Assembly (NCBI RefSeq): GCF_051912845.1
Contig: NZ_JBNCBU010000001.1
Location: forward strand, 682,001 to 746,000
DNA from: Tsuneonella sediminis
Lineage (GTDB): Bacteria; Pseudomonadota; Alphaproteobacteria; Sphingomonadales; Sphingomonadaceae
DNA: 64,000 bases
Reading direction: 5' to 3'
Under the pieces are notes generated by a model. It was not told the DNA's origin, did no database searches, and saw only the letters and a program-made list of their open reading frames with translations. Position 1 is the first letter of the stretch. Every line of letters starts with the position of its first letter. The translations under genes were made by a program, and so were the position numbers. Positions 34,974 through 44,002 of the stretch are shown here, piece by piece.

Positions 34974-35843
34974 GTGGTTGGCGTGATGTTAAGTCCATAC
35001 AGTAGCAAGCCGAAACGCCTGCTCACCCAACTAGCAATCGACGAAACGTCAGTGCCGGCGAGTGCCAGCTACTGCGCCGGATTCGAGTTGCAGGCTTGGC
35101 GCTGTGACAGCTTCGCAGATCACCTCATAGAGTGGATAGCGGATTACGCTCTTAAAGAGGATGAGCTGCGCGTAGATCACGGCAACATGTATATTCGGCT
35201 CCGCGAGGCAGCTGTTCGCGTCTATCGAAGTGAGAACTACAAGCAGCGCGGGGAAGTCGGAGAGATCGTATTGCACGCGATTTGCCGCGATTTTTTTAAC
35301 ACCGTGCCATTCGCGCCGCGTGTATTCTATCTGACCTCATCAAACGACGTCGTGAAGTCGTTCGACTTGGTCCATGTTCGTGATCTGCCAGATGGTGGCT
35401 TTGAACTATGGCTCGGCGAGGCAAAGTTCTACCGAAGCGCTATCGAGGGCATCAAAGCCGCAATTGATTCCGTCACGGAGCATATTGATCAAGGCTTTCT
35501 CAAGAACGAGAAGCTGTTGCTTGGGCCCCAAGTGTCAAAGTCACTCGCTCATTACCGAGAGATCCGGGACCTGCTATCTGTCCAAACGTCACTCGACGAC
35601 TTGTTCAAGAATGCGGTGTTCCCTATTTGTATCACATGTGATAGCAAGGCGACTCAGTCGCACGAGACGTTTTGCAAATCCTATACGGAAGCTGTTGGAG
35701 CCGAGTTGTCGGAGCTGGTCAGCCGGCTCCGAGAGTCCGGACTTACCGAGAAGATCAGAATCATGCTGATTTACGTCCCATTGGGGTCAAAGGGAACGCT
35801 TGCGGACGCTTTTGACAGTCGCCTGAAGGGACTTTGTCCATGA
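34974..35843 (+). CDS. hamA: Hachiman HamA (DUF1837 nuclease-like)
   Basis: The product has up to 289 residues, from GTG at 34974, or 285 from ATG at 34986; both have imperfect sites. DUF1837 landmarks are GEVGEIVLHAICRDFF, VFYLTSSNDVVKSFDLVHV and FELWLGEAKFYRS, which supply the D and E-x-K residues of a PD-(D/E)XK fold. In Hachiman, HamA is the effector held in check by HamB until damaged or foreign DNA is sensed. The stop overlaps hamB (ATGA). Codon use is AT-richer than the core genome, a sign of transfer. Confidence 0.9.
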   Translation: MVGVMLSPYSSKPKRLLTQLAIDETSVPASASYCAGFELQAWRCDSFADHLIEWIADYALKEDELRVDHGNMYIRLREAAVRVYRSENYKQRGEVGEIVLHAICRDFFNTVPFAPRVFYLTSSNDVVKSFDLVHVRDLPDGGFELWLGEAKFYRSAIEGIKAAIDSVTEHIDQGFLKNEKLLLGPQVSKSLAHYREIRDLLSVQTSLDDLFKNAVFPICITCDSKATQSHETFCKSYTEAVGAELSELVSRLRESGLTEKIRIMLIYVPLGSKGTLADAFDSRLKGLCP

Positions 35844-37951
35844 GCATGGCAGCGATTGACTGGCAAGCCGTTGAAACGCTCTCGGGTGAGCCACTAAAGC
35901 AACGGGTGTTCTCAATCCTCCGCCAAGCGGCATTGGCGATCAATGGAACAGAGACCGACGACCCGCACCTGCTAGAGGTGGTACCCAGGCTTGCCGAACT
36001 GCTTCCCAAGCATGAGGAGCTGAAGACGTTCCGTGAGGCATATAGCGCGCTCGCGCGGGCCACCGGGCTGTGGAACTACATTGATAAAGAGACCGCCGAC
36101 TTGGCAGATCGTGTAGTGGCCGAGACCGTAACCGTTCCCGAACTGGAAGGCCTTACCCTCCACCGGGAGCAAATGGCCGCGCTCAATGATCTGTTTGAGG
36201 GCAAGAATCTCATCTTGAGCGCCCCGACCAGCTTCGGGAAAAGCCTCCTCATTGATGCACTGCTTGCGTCCGGCCGTTATAAGCGGGTAGCGATTGTTCT
36301 CCCGACGATCGCTCTCTTAGACGAGTTTCGGCGTCGCTTGCGGAGGCGCTTCCGGGAAGCGTTCAACGTAGTCATGCATCCTGGGGACAAGCCAGGAGAG
36401 GGTCCGATTGTCTTCCTTGGCACCCAAGAGCGGCTCATCAACCGCACGGACTTGGGTACGTTAGATCTAACCGTGGTGGACGAGTTCTATAAGCTCGATC
36501 CAAACCGCCGCGACGAGCGAAGTGTCACGCTCAATGCGGCCGTTTACAAACTTCTGGGGCGCTCGCGTCAATTCTTCTTCCTCGGTCCTAATATCGACGG
36601 GGTTCAAGTCTCACCAGATGGAAGGTGGAAGTTTGAGTTTCTGCGGACTCGGTTCTCGACGGTCGCAGTGGACACGTTCGACCTGACGGCCATCAGTGAC
36701 AAGCACGCTAGGCTCTTCGACGAGGTTGGCGACGACACCAACTGGCCCGCACTGGTTTTCGTGTCTTCGCCTGACAAAGCCAACAGGCTGGCGGCAGAAG
36801 CTGCCGAGCAAATGGCGGTATCGGATACGAGCACCCCATTCTCCGAGTGGTTGAGAGAAAATGTGGGAGCGGGCTGGCCACTCGTGAAGGCAGTAGAATA
36901 CGGGTTTGCTATTCACCATGGGCGAATTCCACGTGCCATCGCTTCTCAGATGGTAAGAATGTTCAATACGGGTGACCTGCCTGTCCTTTTCTGCACGTCA
37001 ACGCTGATCGAGGGCGTAAACACCGCTGCGAAGACGGTTTTGATCTTCGATAAGACGATAAGCCGTTCCAGGTATGACTTCTTTACCTTCGCGAACATCC
37101 GGGGTCGGGCGGGGAGGCTTGGTCAGCACCATATTGGTCGCGTTTTCCTGTTTAACTCACCCCCAGAACCTGAGCTCACCGAGGTCTCGCCTACTCTTTT
37201 TGGGGACGATGACGCTGCTCCCGATGATTACGTTGTCCATCTCGATGAAGATGACACCAGCAGCGAAATTGACGATCGAGTGGCGGCGCTCAGAACTGCG
37301 TTGAATCTCGACACCTCCGGGCTTCGCCTTGCGGCGGCGGTAGGGCTTGACACCGCCATGGCGTTGAAAGGGGCTGTAGCGGCAGCATTGCGCGGCCGGC
37401 GCTCGATCATCTGGTCTGGAATGCCTCGCTACGAGCACATCGCAGCAGTCAGTACGCTTATATGCTCAGTTCGGTCGGCGCGTGAGTTCGGCGCTTTCTC
37501 AGACAAGCAGTTGACCCTTTTCATCAGTCGCCTGCGGCATGCGAATACGATGCGCTCCTTCCTCCTAGAGTATGATCAAGGATTTCAAGGCGACCGCGTT
37601 GGACATGATAACGTTTTTAAGTTTCTTCGCGCGTGCGAATATGGGCTTCCACAGCTATTCTCGGTAGTGGAGATGTTCCTGAAGGCGGAGGGGCACCACG
37701 TCGACTACAGCCTCTTTCTCCACGATTTGAGCCGGTGGTTTCGTGCAGAGGAGCTGAAGAATCTGGATGAGGAAGGAATTCCTATCCAGATTTCCGAAAG
37801 ATTCTATCAGGAGGGCGACGATAGGTCCGCGTTGACGGAAAGGCTCACGCTGGTGGCGCAGTCTTCTACTTCGGACTTGACGGAATTCGAGCGCAGCTGG
37901 GTGACGGCGGCTCTTGATCTTCAGGGGAAGGCCGGCGCATCCGACATGTGA
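35840..37951 (+). CDS. hamB: Hachiman HamB helicase
   Basis: The start is ATG at 35840 within the hamA stop (ATGA), giving 703 residues. The SF2 helicase core has Walker A SAPTSFGKSLL, IVLPTIALLDEFRRR, the Walker B-type VVDEFYKL, CTSTLIEGVNTAAK and motif VI NIRGRAGRLGQH. The N-terminal ~110 residues and the last ~200 are family-specific. HamB senses DNA ends or blocked forks and gates the HamA nuclease. All helicase motifs look intact, so the pair is probably functional. No third gene follows within 160 bases. Confidence 0.92.
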   Translation: MSMAAIDWQAVETLSGEPLKQRVFSILRQAALAINGTETDDPHLLEVVPRLAELLPKHEELKTFREAYSALARATGLWNYIDKETADLADRVVAETVTVPELEGLTLHREQMAALNDLFEGKNLILSAPTSFGKSLLIDALLASGRYKRVAIVLPTIALLDEFRRRLRRRFREAFNVVMHPGDKPGEGPIVFLGTQERLINRTDLGTLDLTVVDEFYKLDPNRRDERSVTLNAAVYKLLGRSRQFFFLGPNIDGVQVSPDGRWKFEFLRTRFSTVAVDTFDLTAISDKHARLFDEVGDDTNWPALVFVSSPDKANRLAAEAAEQMAVSDTSTPFSEWLRENVGAGWPLVKAVEYGFAIHHGRIPRAIASQMVRMFNTGDLPVLFCTSTLIEGVNTAAKTVLIFDKTISRSRYDFFTFANIRGRAGRLGQHHIGRVFLFNSPPEPELTEVSPTLFGDDDAAPDDYVVHLDEDDTSSEIDDRVAALRTALNLDTSGLRLAAAVGLDTAMALKGAVAAALRGRRSIIWSGMPRYEHIAAVSTLICSVRSAREFGAFSDKQLTLFISRLRHANTMRSFLLEYDQGFQGDRVGHDNVFKFLRACEYGLPQLFSVVEMFLKAEGHHVDYSLFLHDLSRWFRAEELKNLDEEGIPIQISERFYQEGDDRSALTERLTLVAQSSTSDLTEFERSWVTAALDLQGKAGASDM

Positions 37952-38113
37952 TGTAGAGCGCACGCTGCTGCACCAACAACTTTGCGCTAAGAACTGCCCA
38001 AACGACCCACGAGGGCTGCTCGACGCAGCCTTACGACAGAGGACCCGAACGTCTGCTTGCAGGCGATAGTAGATTGGGTCTGAGCGTCGGGGTTCGGGGC
38101 GCAAAGCGGCCAT

Positions 38114-38689
38114 TCACTTGGGCACTTCCCACCACCCGGGCCACTCAACCTTGCCCGGCGCGCGCGTATTGGCAAAAACCTCGCGTTGCTCCTCGATTGA
38201 TAACTGCTGCCGCCCCATTCGGGCCAACGCGGCCTCGACGATCCAGGGATTGAGCTCCCACCGAACTCTGCTTTCGTCCCGCGGATACTTCTTCGTCGCG
38301 ATCCCCAGCGCGTCGATAATCGTCTCGATACCCAGCCTGATGAACGAGATGGTGATCACTTCTTGTCCGGATGGGCCACTGTCCTGACGGGCAGCACGCG
38401 CCTTCTCGATAGCCTCAAGTGAACTACGTGCTGCGGCGCTGTCGCCAGCCAGCCCCTTTTGCGTGAGCTGCAAAAGAAAGGCCTCGGCGGCCGTTACGCG
38501 ACGCTCACGTCCGTCCTCCCGTATCGTGACCATCTGCCCGAGGATTGCATCGTGGGGTATTTCGCGCTTGCGGTTGCGGGGCCGCCCCCGGGGATTGCCG
38601 GATTGACCCCTGCGGAACCGGGTCGCTGTCGGGGGCCGACCATACCCGACATCCTCGTGTGCTTCGTCTTCGATCTCTTGTTCGGTCAC
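38114..38689 (-). CDS. DUF5681 protein, downstream copy
   Basis: The 191-residue product has the hallmark TRFRRGQSGNPRGRPRNRKR near residue 25, then helices with LLQLTQKGLAGDSAAARSSL and a C-terminal PGKVEWPGWWEVPK. It starts inside the stop of a second DUF5681 gene (38686). The gene order DUF5681-DUF5681-ParB-methylase parallels 19815-21748 but with one extra copy. The function is unknown; a link to the methylase or packaging is possible. Confidence 0.75.
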   Translation of the reverse strand: MTEQEIEDEAHEDVGYGRPPTATRFRRGQSGNPRGRPRNRKREIPHDAILGQMVTIREDGRERRVTAAEAFLLQLTQKGLAGDSAAARSSLEAIEKARAARQDSGPSGQEVITISFIRLGIETIIDALGIATKKYPRDESRVRWELNPWIVEAALARMGRQQLSIEEQREVFANTRAPGKVEWPGWWEVPK

Positions 38690-39219
38690 GCCGAACTACC
38701 CCGCGGCCAACGCAGCGCATCAGCGTCAAGCGTGAAGAACTTGATGTCGGACACCTCGCGGTCCGTGTATTTTCGTCGGCCTGGACGGCTCAGCCCAGCC
38801 TGCGTCGCCCAAGTCGCAATGCGGAGTGATTGGTCGGTTTTCTCTGACCATTTGGGATCATGCTCGGCAATGCCGAGGATCAGCAGTGCATCGCGCAAGT
38901 TGTCGGAGCTGTACTCGTGCACCACCCTCATCGATCTCACGGGCGCTGGCGACATCTTCGCCAGCGCCACCTCGCGCTTCTCGATCATCTTCAGCACCTT
39001 GCGGATCGCCATCTTGCTACCCTTGAGCGCAGCCTGGTAGGTCTGCAGTTCGAGGGCCTCCTCGATCGTCAGCTCCCGCTCCTTTCCGCCCTGGGTGACC
39101 GTGAGCGTCTTGTCGAACACGATGTCGAACGCCGAGACGTGCGGCCGCCGCTTCTTCGGACGGCCGGCAGGATTGCCCGAGCGGCCCTTCACGAACCGCG
39201 TGTCGCCGCGTCGGCTCAT
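38686..39219 (-). CDS. DUF5681 protein, upstream copy
   Basis: ATG at 39219 (MSRRGDTRFVKGRSGNPAGR) overlaps the TGA of the broken methylase gene. The product has 177 residues with the DUF5681 motif right at its N-terminus and the helical segment ALELQTYQAALKGSKMAIRKVL. The reading frame is intact although its neighbour is interrupted. It is translationally coupled to the next DUF5681 gene downstream. A much longer open frame up to 39735 is shadow of the methylase. Confidence 0.75.
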   Translation of the reverse strand: MSRRGDTRFVKGRSGNPAGRPKKRRPHVSAFDIVFDKTLTVTQGGKERELTIEEALELQTYQAALKGSKMAIRKVLKMIEKREVALAKMSPAPVRSMRVVHEYSSDNLRDALLILGIAEHDPKWSEKTDQSLRIATWATQAGLSRPGRRKYTDREVSDIKFFTLDADALRWPRGSSA

Positions 39220-40520
39220 GCTGCCTCGTCTCGGCTCTCTCGGTGGATGAGCTGCGGCTCCTTGCCGGTGATCTCGGACCAACGGGTCATCGCGAGATCG
39301 ACATAAGCCGGGTCGATGTCGAGCCCGCGGAACCGTCGCCCGACACGCTCGGCTGCGATCAGGCTGGTGCCCGAACCGAGGAAGATATCGAGCACCAGCT
39401 CGCCCTGCCGGGTGACGTCGCAGATCGCGTCGGCGACCATCGCGACCGGCTTGACCGTCGGATGAAGCGCGAGGTCCTCGCGCCGGCTGCCGCGCATTGA
39501 GTTGACGCTCGGGTAATCCCACACGTTGGTGCGGTTGCGGCCGTGCTTGCCCAGCTAGACCGCGTTGGTATGCGGCGCATCGCCCACCTTGTAGACGAAC
39601 ACCATCTCGTGCTTCGAGCGGTAGAGCGATCCCATCCCTGCGTTGCTCTTGTTCCACACGCATATGTTGAGGAGATCCGAGTAGACGCCTGACACCGATG
39701 CGGTCACGTCGTCCATGTGGCGCCAGTCCATGCAAACGAAGTGGACCGCGCCCTCGCGCGATACCGACGCGCAGGCGCCGAGCGTGTCGGCAAGAAAAGT
39801 CCGGAACTCGGCCGTGCTCATCTCGCCCGAGGCCATCGCGAACTCACGGTGGCGGCCCTTGGCTTCGGCATGGCCATTGATCTTCACGTTGTAGGGCGGA
39901 TCGAGGAACGCGCAGTCGATCCGTTCGCTCTCGCCGACAAGCCGAGCGAGGAAGTCGTGGTCGCGGCCATCGCCGCTCGCGACGCGGTGCTCACCGAGCT
40001 GCCAGATGTCCCCGGGCAGCACGCGCGGCGCTTCGGGTACTGCAGGGATGACTTCGTCATCGGGATCGGGGGTGTCGCCCAGCACGACGTCGATCTCGCC
40101 TGCGCTGAACCCGGTCAGCGAGAGGTCGATGTCGATCTCGGGTAGCGAGAGATCAGCGAGCTCGAGCTTGAGGATTTCGAGGTCCCAGCCCGCATTGAGC
40201 GCGATCTTGTTGTCGGCGAGGCGCAGCGCTTTCTTCTGCGCTTCGCTCAGCCCGGCAAGCTCGATCACCGGGACCTCGGCCAGGCCCATTTCCTTCGCCG
40301 CGCGCAATCGGCCGTGCCCGGCGATGATGTTCCCCGCCTCGTCGGCGAGTACCGGGTTGGTGAACCCAAACGCAGCGATCGACTGGACGATCTGCTCAAT
40401 CTGCCGTTTGGGATGTGTGCGCGCATTGCGGGGGTCGGGGATCAGGCTCGCGAGCGGCCTATAGACCACTTCGAGCGGGCGATGGGCAGACGGATCTGCC
40501 ACTTGTGCTGATACAGTCAT
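39216..40520 (-). pseudogene. ParB-domain DNA methyltransferase interrupted by an amber codon
   Basis: From ATG at 40520 the frame encodes a ParB-like domain (NARTHPKRQIEQIVQSIAAFG; ADNKIALNAGWD) and a methylase with DPPYNV. It meets TAG at 39557-39555. Beyond it, in the same frame, the sequence continues to match the paralogue at 20372 (LGKHGRNRTNVWDYP, then LGSGTSLIAAERVGR) until 39216. The paralogue has Glu (GAG) at the stop position, so one G-to-T change explains it. The N-terminal product would lack the SAM-binding loop. Sequencing error or suppression are alternatives. Confidence 0.85.
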
Positions 40521-40712
40521 GCAAGAACAATACTGGAACACGTATCCCCTCGTAAGGCTGAACGAATTACCGCTTGGGGATAACGCGGTGGAGTACGCTT
40601 TCGACTGGACTGTCACGGTGACCTGAGCATTGCTGCGTCCACGCCCGGCATCCCGGGCTCGCGCCGGTAGCGGAGGTCAGTTCCGGCCCCCGCGTGAGAC
40701 CGGAGAACTACG

Positions 40713-41006
40713 ATGACCAGCAGTACCTCGTCGCCCGCAAGAAAGCGGCGCATGGCACGCGAACCGCAAGACGCAGCCGCAATGAACTCAGCAGCCGCAA
40801 AGCTGCCCTCGCGCCTCGACATGCTCGAGCATCTCCTGACCGAAGACGGTGGGACGACCATCACGGCAATGGTCGAGGCGACCGGATGGCAGCAGCACTC
40901 GGTCCGCGGCGCGATGGCCGGCGCCCTCAAGAAGAAGCGCGGCCTCGTCATCACCTCTGAGAAGGTCGACGGCGTGCGCCGCTACCAGGCGAGCAAGCCC
41001 TCATGA
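40713..41006 (+). CDS. DUF3489 protein
   Basis: This 97-residue basic protein has the typical core KLPSRLDMLEHLLTEDGGTTITAMVEATGWQQHSVRGAMAGALKKKRGL, a winged-helix-like fold seen in DUF3489. Such genes regularly precede DUF2924 and a serine recombinase on alphaproteobacterial elements, as here. The stop overlaps the DUF2924 start (ATGA). A DNA-binding accessory role is likely but unproven. Confidence 0.85.
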   Translation: MTSSTSSPARKRRMAREPQDAAAMNSAAAKLPSRLDMLEHLLTEDGGTTITAMVEATGWQQHSVRGAMAGALKKKRGLVITSEKVDGVRRYQASKPS

Positions 41007-41410
41007 GCCGCGATGTCGCGCAAGCCGTGGTCGAGATCGGGACCATGGACTTGGAACAACTGCGTACCGAGTGGAGGCGGCGCTACGGCGCCCCTCCCCG
41101 GCTTCGCTCGGTGTCGATTATGCGCCAGCTAGTCGCCTGGCGCGTGCAGGTCGAGGCGTTTGGCGGGCTCGATACCGATACGCGCAAGGCGTTGGCGCGG
41201 ACCGGCGCCGCTGCCCCCGAGGGCCAGCATCTTGGCGTCGGAGCACGGCTCACCCGCAAGTGGAAGGGCCGCACCGTCGAGGTCGTAGTTGAGGAGCGGG
41301 GTTTCCGCTTCGAGGACCGGCTGTTCCCGAGCCTGTCGGCCGCCGCCACAGCGATCGCGGGCTCGAAGTGGAACGGGCCGCGCTTCTTCGGGCTGCGAGA
41401 CGCGTCGTGA
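41003..41410 (+). CDS. DUF2924 protein
   Basis: The product has 135 residues with the family core LRTEWRRRYGAPPRLRSVSIMRQLVAWRVQ and a C-terminal RTVEVVVEERGFRFEDRLFPSLSAAATAIAGSKWNGPRFFGL, which resembles a small DUF4357/RAMA-like fold. It is translationally coupled at both ends, to DUF3489 and to the recombinase (GTGA). It is part of a conserved three-gene recombination module and may assist the recombinase. Confidence 0.85.
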   Translation: MSRDVAQAVVEIGTMDLEQLRTEWRRRYGAPPRLRSVSIMRQLVAWRVQVEAFGGLDTDTRKALARTGAAAPEGQHLGVGARLTRKWKGRTVEVVVEERGFRFEDRLFPSLSAAATAIAGSKWNGPRFFGLRDAS

Positions 41411-42987
41411 GCACAAAGGCACTGCGCTGCGGGATCTACACCCGCAAGAGCTCGGACGAGGGTCTCGACCAGTCGTTCAACTCGCTCGATGCCCAGCGCG
41501 AGGCGGGCGAGGCCTATGTCCGCAGCCAGGCCCACGAGGGCTGGAAGCTCCTGCCGGCACGCTACGATGACGGCGGGTTCTCGGGCGGCTCGATGGAGCG
41601 CCCCGGCCTCCAGCGCTTGCTCGCCGACGTCGAGGCGGGACGGGTCGACGTCGTGGTTGTCTACAAGATCGACCGGCTCACCCGCAGCCTCGCCGACTTC
41701 GCCCGTATCGTCGAGGCGTTCGACAGGCGCGAGGTCAGCTTCGTATCGGTCACGCAGGCATTCAACACCACCTCTTCAATGGGGCGGCTGACCCTCAACG
41801 TCCTGCTCAGTTTCGCGCAATTCGAGCGCGAGGTGACCGGCGAGCGTATCCGCGACAAGATCGCCGCCTCGAAGGCCAAGGGCATGTGGATGGGCGGCGT
41901 CCCGCCGCTCGGGTACGACCTACCAGAGGCGGGATCGCGGAAGCTGCGGATCAACGATATCTAAGCCGCGACCGTGCGACATGTATTCGCGCGCTACCTC
42001 GAACTCGGCTCGGTCCATGCGCTCCAGCGCGAGTTGGCAGGGACGAACGTCGTATCGAAGCAATACCGCACGCAGCGCGGCAAGGAGATGGGCGGAACCG
42101 CGTTCAGCCGGGGCGCGCTGTTCCACCTCCTCCGCAACCGGATCTACCTCGGTCAGATCGTTCACCGCGGTGCGGTCCATGATGGCGAGCACGATGCGAT
42201 CGTCGGTGAAGAGCTGTTCGCCGCGGTGCAGCACTCGCTCGATGCCAATGCCCGCCGACATGGCGCCAGGGGCGAGCGGCGCATGGTCCGTGCGCCGCTC
42301 ACCGGCAAGCTCTTCGATGCTGCGGGCGAGCCGATGAGCCCGACGTTCTCGCGCGGGCGAACGGGGAGGAGTTATCGCTATTACGTCTCGGCCTCGCTTC
42401 AGAAGGGTGGCAGCGTCGATCGAGCTGACACCGTTCGGCGGTTGCCGGCGCGCGAGATCGAGACGTTGCTCGAGGAATGCATCGCGCGGTGGCTACCTGC
42501 CTGCAGCGAGCTGCTCGCACTCGTCGAGACTGTCAGGCTCAGCGCCGATGGCATGCTCATAACGCTGACAGGTGATCGGGCGGCCAACATCACCGCCAAC
42601 CTGGTCGAAGGCGAGACGATCGTGCGCGCGAAAAAGCAACGAACGATCATCCAGCTCGAGGTCGCCCTGCCCGTGCGCGGCGGCCGGCGGATGGTCGTCG
42701 CCGGCGATCGCTCGCAGGCGCGGATCGATCCGGTGCTCGTCGCCGCGCTGCGCAAGGCCCACCGGTTCATCCGGCGCGACCGCAGCGGGCTGCCGCTGGT
42801 CGATGAAGCTCCCCGAACCGCCTACGAGCGCAAGATCCTGCGGCTCGCGTTCCTTGCGCCCGAACTCCAGAGCGACATTCTTGCAGGCCACCAGCCGGTC
42901 GCGCTCAACCTCGAGGCTTTCCTTGGCTGCGAGGTCCCGCTCGCCTGGTCCAGGCAGCGCGAAGCGCTCGGTTGGCCGCGCGCCTGA
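41407..42987 (+). pseudogene. Large serine recombinase interrupted by an ochre codon
   Basis: From GTG at 41407 the frame encodes the resolvase catalytic domain (IYTRKSSDEG with the nucleophile serine, DGGFSGGSMERPGLQRLL, YKIDRLTRSL, FNTTSSMGRLTLNVLLSFAQFERE). It then meets TAA at 41962-41964 just after KLRINDI. The same frame resumes at once with AATVRHVFARYLELGS, the start of the recombinase domain, and continues through the zinc-ribbon region to 42987. A Glu-to-stop change would explain it. The catalytic half alone could not bind att sites, so the element is probably stuck. Confidence 0.88.
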
Positions 42988-43382
42988 CCTACCCTGTTAT
43001 CGCGGTCAAATAGCCTGTTAAGGGCGAATACGCTCCCTGTTACGGGCGATTAAATACCCTGTTCCGGCGAATAACAGGGAAAGGGCACTTTCCGCCTCGC
43101 AAGCCACGGTAATCGCGTCGCTTTCTGAGGCGGAAGATCGCGGAATCGGGCGCAACTGGCCTGTTTTCGCTTCGAAATTTGCATTTTTCCCTGTTCTTCC
43201 CTGTTTTGCAGGGAAACCGTACCGATGGCGATCGGCGCGGAGACGTGCGCGATGAAGTGGCCCTGATATCGGCGGAGACGGACAGCGAAAGGCGCGGCCG
43301 TTACCGAATGGCACGCGCTAGGCCGCCTGTTCCGCCACGTTGCCCGGAGACCCTGTTAGCAGAGACTGGTGCTGGGGGTGGC
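42988..43382. repeat. Intergenic tract with clustered CCCTGTT motifs
   Basis: Between the recombinase and tRNA-Ser, CCTGTT-type motifs recur: CCCTGTTA at 42992, CCTGTTA at 43014, CCCTGTTA at 43035, CCCTGTT at 43057, the inverse TAACAGGG at 43072, CCTGTTT at 43160, CCCTGTT at 43189 and 43199, and CCCTGTTA at 43351. Regular short repeats at the recombinase end of an element suit protein-binding arm sites. No gene is seen here. Confidence 0.6.
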
Positions 43383-43473
43383 TGGCGGAGCGGGAGGGAT
43401 TCGAACCCTCGATACGCTTTTGACGTATACTCACTTTCCAGGCGAGCGCCTTCGACCACTCGGCCACCGCTCC
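43383..43473 (-). tRNA. tRNA-Ser (anticodon GGA)
   Basis: The minus strand reads GGAGCGG at its 5' end (43473) and pairs with CCGCTCC at the 3' acceptor strand. A long variable arm typical of tRNA-Ser lies before GGTTCGAATCC. The anticodon loop CTGGAAA gives GGA. CCA is encoded at 43385-43383. Its 3' end faces the island, so it is a natural candidate for the integration target, although no matching 3' fragment was found at the island's left end. Confidence 0.95.
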
Positions 43474-43553
43474 GCATGCACTGGACAGGCCGCGCGCCCT
43501 AGCCGTCCCGGCGGTGGCTGACAAGCGCATCGCTAGCGCCTAGATCGCGCCGC

Positions 43554-43955
43554 ATGACCCGCGTCTTCGGCCCGCCGCCTTCCGCCCAAGAATTCGAGGC
43601 GATCGCCCGGACAGCATTCGCGCGCCTGCCGCCCGAATTTGCAGTGCACATCGGCGATGTCGTCCTAGAGGTGGAGGAATTCGCCGACCCGGAAACCCTG
43701 ACGGCGATGGGCATCGAGGACCCGTTCGAACTGACAGGGCTGTTCGAGGGAGTTAGCCTGACCGAGCAATCCATCTCCGACAGCGGCCAGATGCCCAACC
43801 GCGTGCGCCTGTTCCGCCAGCCGATCCTCGACGAGTGGATCGCCGACGGCCACGACCTCGAACACCTGATCGCGCACGTCGTGATCCACGAAGTCGGCCA
43901 TCACTTCGGCCTGAGCGACGCGGACATGCACGCGCTGGAGGAAGCCGCGGACTGA
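43554..43955 (+). CDS. Small zincin-type metallopeptidase family protein
   Basis: The 133-residue cytoplasmic protein ends with the zinc-binding HEVGHHFGLSDAD, an extended HExxHxxGxxD motif, preceded by the helix EHLIAHVVIHE. An acidic N-terminal domain and FADPETLTAMGI match the MpaE/DUF1025-type family. Proteolytic activity has not been established for most members. ATG at 43554 follows GATCGCGCC without a strong site. It is the first core gene right of the tRNA. Confidence 0.85.
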   Translation: MTRVFGPPPSAQEFEAIARTAFARLPPEFAVHIGDVVLEVEEFADPETLTAMGIEDPFELTGLFEGVSLTEQSISDSGQMPNRVRLFRQPILDEWIADGHDLEHLIAHVVIHEVGHHFGLSDADMHALEEAAD

Positions 43956-44002
43956 GCCTTGCCTTGCCTTGCTTTGCCCCGCGCGCGTGGCACAAGGCGG
44001 AG

